From Lethocerus indicus (lineage: Eukaryota; Arthropoda; Insecta; Hemiptera; Belostomatidae), in assembly GCA_019843655.1 (NCBI GenBank), contig JACDQD010000006.1, positions 6,564,034 to 6,628,033 of the forward strand: DNA of 64,000 nucleotides, given 5' to 3'. The translations under genes were made by a program, and so were the position numbers. Of the stretch, positions 61,284 through 64,000 are shown one piece after another (the first letter of the stretch is position 1; every line of letters begins with the position of its first letter). The notes below the pieces were generated by a model. That model saw only the letters and a program-made list of their open reading frames with translations. It had not been told where the DNA came from and ran no database searches.

Positions 61284-62613
61284 ATCGGTCGGCGTAACAA
61301 CCGATAATCGGAGACTTTATTCTATCATACTGTCGTCCCATAAAACATATTTTTTAAAATTCCAATTGGCGCGAAGACCCCTCGATAAGAAATCAGGTCG
61401 GAAACACGTTATCAACAGGTCGAAGGCACACTGGCGCTTCTCGCTTTAATCGATAATTTTAAATGTTGCGCGATTTGTAAAACTCGACAAAATCGCGAGC
61501 CTTTTATTCTGGCGCGTATTTGCGGACCATTTCGGGGCGGAGTGCAACGGCAGGAATGAACAAATTGTTCGCCAGCCTCAATGTAACCTTGCCCCATACA
61601 CCGCTAGATAAGAAGCTTGCTCAACGTCAATATCGTCCCGCGATTAACAATCGACTAGTATGATTTAGTGTATTTCTTATTGGTCGCAGGTAACAAAAGC
61701 GAAGAACCGGCAGATACTTGGAGTACCGGCGTGCGGTCACTGCGCTAACCAAGATATAACCCTCGGTGCGATTCTAAGCGATTGTTCAATCCACTGTTGC
61801 ACTCACAACACGAAAAACTCGCGGTCACAAGTATAATTTTGCCGGCGGCACAGGAGTTCCTTGCGGGGAGATGATAGCGGGTGTATTATTTGAACGGGCT
61901 GTGGGTGTAGAGTGGAGTGGAGTGGAGTAGAGTGGAGTGTAGTGTAGTGTAGAGTGAGGCGTAGTGTGGTGTGTCGTGGAGGGGGGTGCTTGATTTGGGT
62001 CGCGACCCACCCATAGGGGTTAAGGACCCACCTGGTCCCTGGCAGGCCGCCGCCTCACCCACCGACCGAGAACACAAGCCAGTTCCAACTGCGCATGTCC
62101 CTACCGGAGGGCCCCCAACGCGTCCCCTGTAAATAGCCCACTGACCACCACTTTATAAAGACAATCCTCCAGTACAACTAACCCCCCTTCCCTTTCTTTA
62201 TCATTTAATAGCCGGCCGCTTCGATACCGTGCCAAATATCAACTCGGGATGTAAAATGATTGAGCTGTATCCTCCTTCCAAAACTATTTACGACGATACG
62301 TCACTTAGAAGGTTTCATTTTACGGTTTCCAAACGTCATCGTCAGAACATAAAATAAAACGCACGGTGAATGGTACAAAATACAATCCGTAAATGGATCT
62401 TGAAAATTGAATCTAAAAATAAATTATACGCCGTCGCTAGGAAAATTTTCTTTTGTTCTGTACAATCCTAAATACAGTTACCTACCTAAAACGACGCAAA
62501 ATAAAGTAAAAATAACAACAATGGAAATACCACGCCGATATGTAGTATGACTCTGGGCTAGTCAGCACAAAGAATCGGCAAATTAAAAACCTCGTATTAA
62601 GAACGATCCTATT
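61284..62613. other. CpG-rich region between the hAT-type and Tigger-type exons
   Basis: No exon is supported. Probably a promoter/5' UTR region for the hAT-BTB transcript, or an intron if the Tigger-type exon splices to the BTB exons. It holds a GAGTG/GTAGT simple repeat at about 61,909-61,975. Open frames here are short or follow the repeat. Confidence 0.5.
61909..61975. repeat. GAGTG/GTAGT simple repeat
   Basis: Imperfect pentamer repeat (GAGTG, GTAGT) of about 65 bases. On the minus strand it gives a false His/Tyr/Ser/Thr-rich frame. Confidence 0.85.
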
Positions 62614-62714
62614 TTAGGACAAATCAATTTCCTTCTGACATATTTTTACCGGCGTAACTTGGACTTTCACTACTTCGGGTGGCTCCTCCGGTTCGGTTAA
62701 AATCGAGTCGAAAT
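62614..62714 (-). CDS. putative terminal exon of the Tigger-derived gene
   Basis: After the acceptor (ACGCCAG|ATT) it reads DFDSILTEPEEPPEVVKVQV then TPVKICQKEIDLS and stop: acidic and protein-like. An internal donor CCG|GTAAAA would end it in phase 0. The short intron and single acceptor make this moderately supported. Confidence 0.5.
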
Positions 62715-63356
62715 CTGGCGTTAGTTTATTAATAAAACTTCTTAGTGGGCTGCCGGGCCGATTTTAAGTAAAATTATTAATTTACCATCGTATTCTGTTT
62801 CATTCCACTGGTCGACCGCTAGGTAGTCGAAAGGCATTATACTACTTTCGGTATCTTGGTCATCGACATCTTCTAGTTTGGAGTCGGCCCCGAGGGCCAT
62901 GCCGGCGTGTCTGTACCTGCACTTGAATTTCTGATACCAGCCTTTACTAGCCCGGAAAGGTTTCTCGCCGCTACCCTCGCCCGTCTCTCGGATTATTTTA
63001 TCGTACAGCTTTTTCGCCTCGTTTCTGATCGCGTAAGAATTCAACTTTCGGCCCTCACCGGTCTGTTTTCCGATCCACTCGTTGAGCATAAACTCGACGC
63101 TGCGTATGTTCTTGTTGCGCGAGACGCAGGCGACCTTGGCGGTGGCCGAGAGGCCGCAGGCCAGGCTCGACCTGATGGACTCCTCGCATTTCCGGATGGA
63201 CCTGATCGAGGACTCGTTGACGCCGACCGCCCTTGCCAAGGAGGCGCACGTCTCGCCCGCTCTCAGACGGTCCAAGATCTCAAGTTTGGTCTCCAAGTTG
63301 AGGACGCAGCGCGATCTCTTGGGCCTGGCGGGGGGCCAACTGTCGGCGGACATCAT
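62614..63356 (-). CDS. pogo/Tigger-derived CENP-B-type DNA-binding protein, two exons
   Basis: Exon 1 is 63356-62786; a 71-base GT-AG intron follows; exon 2 is 62714-62614. Phase 1 joins phase 1 and the product is 223 residues. Residues 13-66 form a psq-like helix-turn-helix (KRSRCVLNLETKLEILDRL...VGVNESSIRSIRK). Residues about 85-152 form the second CENP-B-type helix-turn-helix (SVEFMLNEWIGKQ...PFRASKGWYQKFKCRYRHA). An acidic tail follows. The DDE nuclease that follows in Tigger transposases is absent, so this is a domesticated DNA-binding part. The start follows an in-frame TAA, and a second ATG is adjacent. Without splicing the frame ends IGPAAH at 62,742. The exon 1 donor (GATG|GTAAAT) is also phase 1 and could instead join the BTB exon at 60,776, giving a 615-residue fusion. 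Confidence 0.65.
62786..63356 (-). CDS. exon carrying both CENP-B-type helix-turn-helix domains
   Basis: 190 codons plus one base. High CpG content and no frame breaks over 570 bases imply selection on the protein. The donor GTAAAT is good. The opposite strand is also open over much of this span because of composition; only the minus-strand frame shows domain signatures. Confidence 0.8.
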
Positions 63357-64000
63357 AATTGCGATGCGCGGTTAGAAGTGACCGCGCCGGAGGCAGAGCT
63401 CTACTGAGTGGGCCCGCTCCCGGGGATAAACGAGGCACTGCCACGGTCGGGGAGGGGAAATGCCCCAGACACCGCGGTTAAAAACATGGCGCACTCGCCC
63501 TACCGCGGCAACCACCCACCCAACCACCCAACCATCCATCCATCCACCATACATCAATCAACCAACACTTATCATACATATCAACTAACAACAATTTAAA
63601 ACCAACATTTAGCCACCAAGATATTATTTATCCAACTTGACCTATATAAGAACAAGTCTAGCGATTCTATATACCATTCTTTCTTTTTCCTTTACACAAT
63701 ATACACATCAAGTACTGATAATGAATTTTAATGATATTACCACAACACAAAGTAATGTTCGATACGTATTTAACCATTAACGAACATCTAATTCTTTTCC
63801 ATAAGTTAACTATTATTGCTCCCGTTCTATTTTAATACGTGTATAGAGTGTAAACATTTTGATTAAAATTTTAGAGATTAAATCGGGTGTAATTTTGGAA
63901 ACAATATTCAAATTATGTAGCGTGAAGTGAGTGTAAAACAAATTCAAAAGCTATTTGCATTTAAATTCCGGCTCAACATTTTTGTTTCGTTGTTGGAAAA
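63357..64000. other. 5' flank of the Tigger-derived exon
   Basis: CpG-rich for about 150 bases next to the start codon, then AT-rich. Contains a CCAAC/CATC simple repeat at about 63,509-63,550. No further exon is recognised up to the window end; an upstream non-coding exon may lie outside. Confidence 0.4.

Noticed and set aside
61825..62077. His/Thr/Tyr-rich minus-strand frames
   Set aside because: They arise from the GAGTG/GTAGT simple repeat.

Overview
The window is eukaryotic, almost certainly insect. It holds spliced genes with GT-AG introns, an insect-type BTB domain opening with [10 protein letters not shown], a CD36-family receptor, (TA)n microsatellites and transposon remnants. The contrast between CpG-normal and CpG-depleted DNA suggests a lineage that still methylates CpG in gene bodies, so probably not a fly. 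The species cannot be named from the sequence. No bacterial genes, operons or CRISPR arrays are present.

Layout. 1-15,168: AT-rich DNA with no recognisable gene; it carries a TA repeat and one foldback mobile element (10,707-10,950). 15,546-54,139 (+): a complete ten-exon gene for a CD36/scavenger receptor class B membrane protein of 621 residues. All nine introns have GT-AG ends and the phases agree throughout. Intron 1 alone is 24.4 kb and contains further mobile-element copies and possible regulatory clusters. 54,140-57,496: the shared 3' space of two convergent genes. 57,497-60,776 (-): seven exons of a BTB/POZ nuclear protein with basic, Q-rich, acidic and G-rich regions but no C-terminal zinc finger. 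60,950-61,283 (-): an exon with a hAT-transposase-type BED zinc finger, which joins the BTB exons in frame. 62,614-63,356 (-): a second transposase-derived DNA-binding module (pogo/Tigger CENP-B type). It is either its own two-exon gene or an alternative 5' exon of the BTB gene, since its donor has the same phase.

Main points of interest. (1) A dispersed repeat family contains a minimal hammerhead-ribozyme motif. One copy at 23,842-23,878 is intact at every core position I can check. Two copies sit in foldback elements with 13-15 bp direct flanking repeats, as expected of Penelope-like retroelement derivatives. (2) Two different domesticated transposase DNA-binding exons lie directly upstream of a BTB gene that has no DNA-binding domain of its own, and both end in phase 1, matching the BTB acceptor. 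(3) CpG is strongly depleted from about 54.6 to 60.4 kb, ending sharply at the first BTB exon, which looks like a footprint of germline gene-body methylation. (4) The CD36-family protein has unusually long cytoplasmic tails at both ends.

All calls come from reading the sequence. Nothing was searched against databases.
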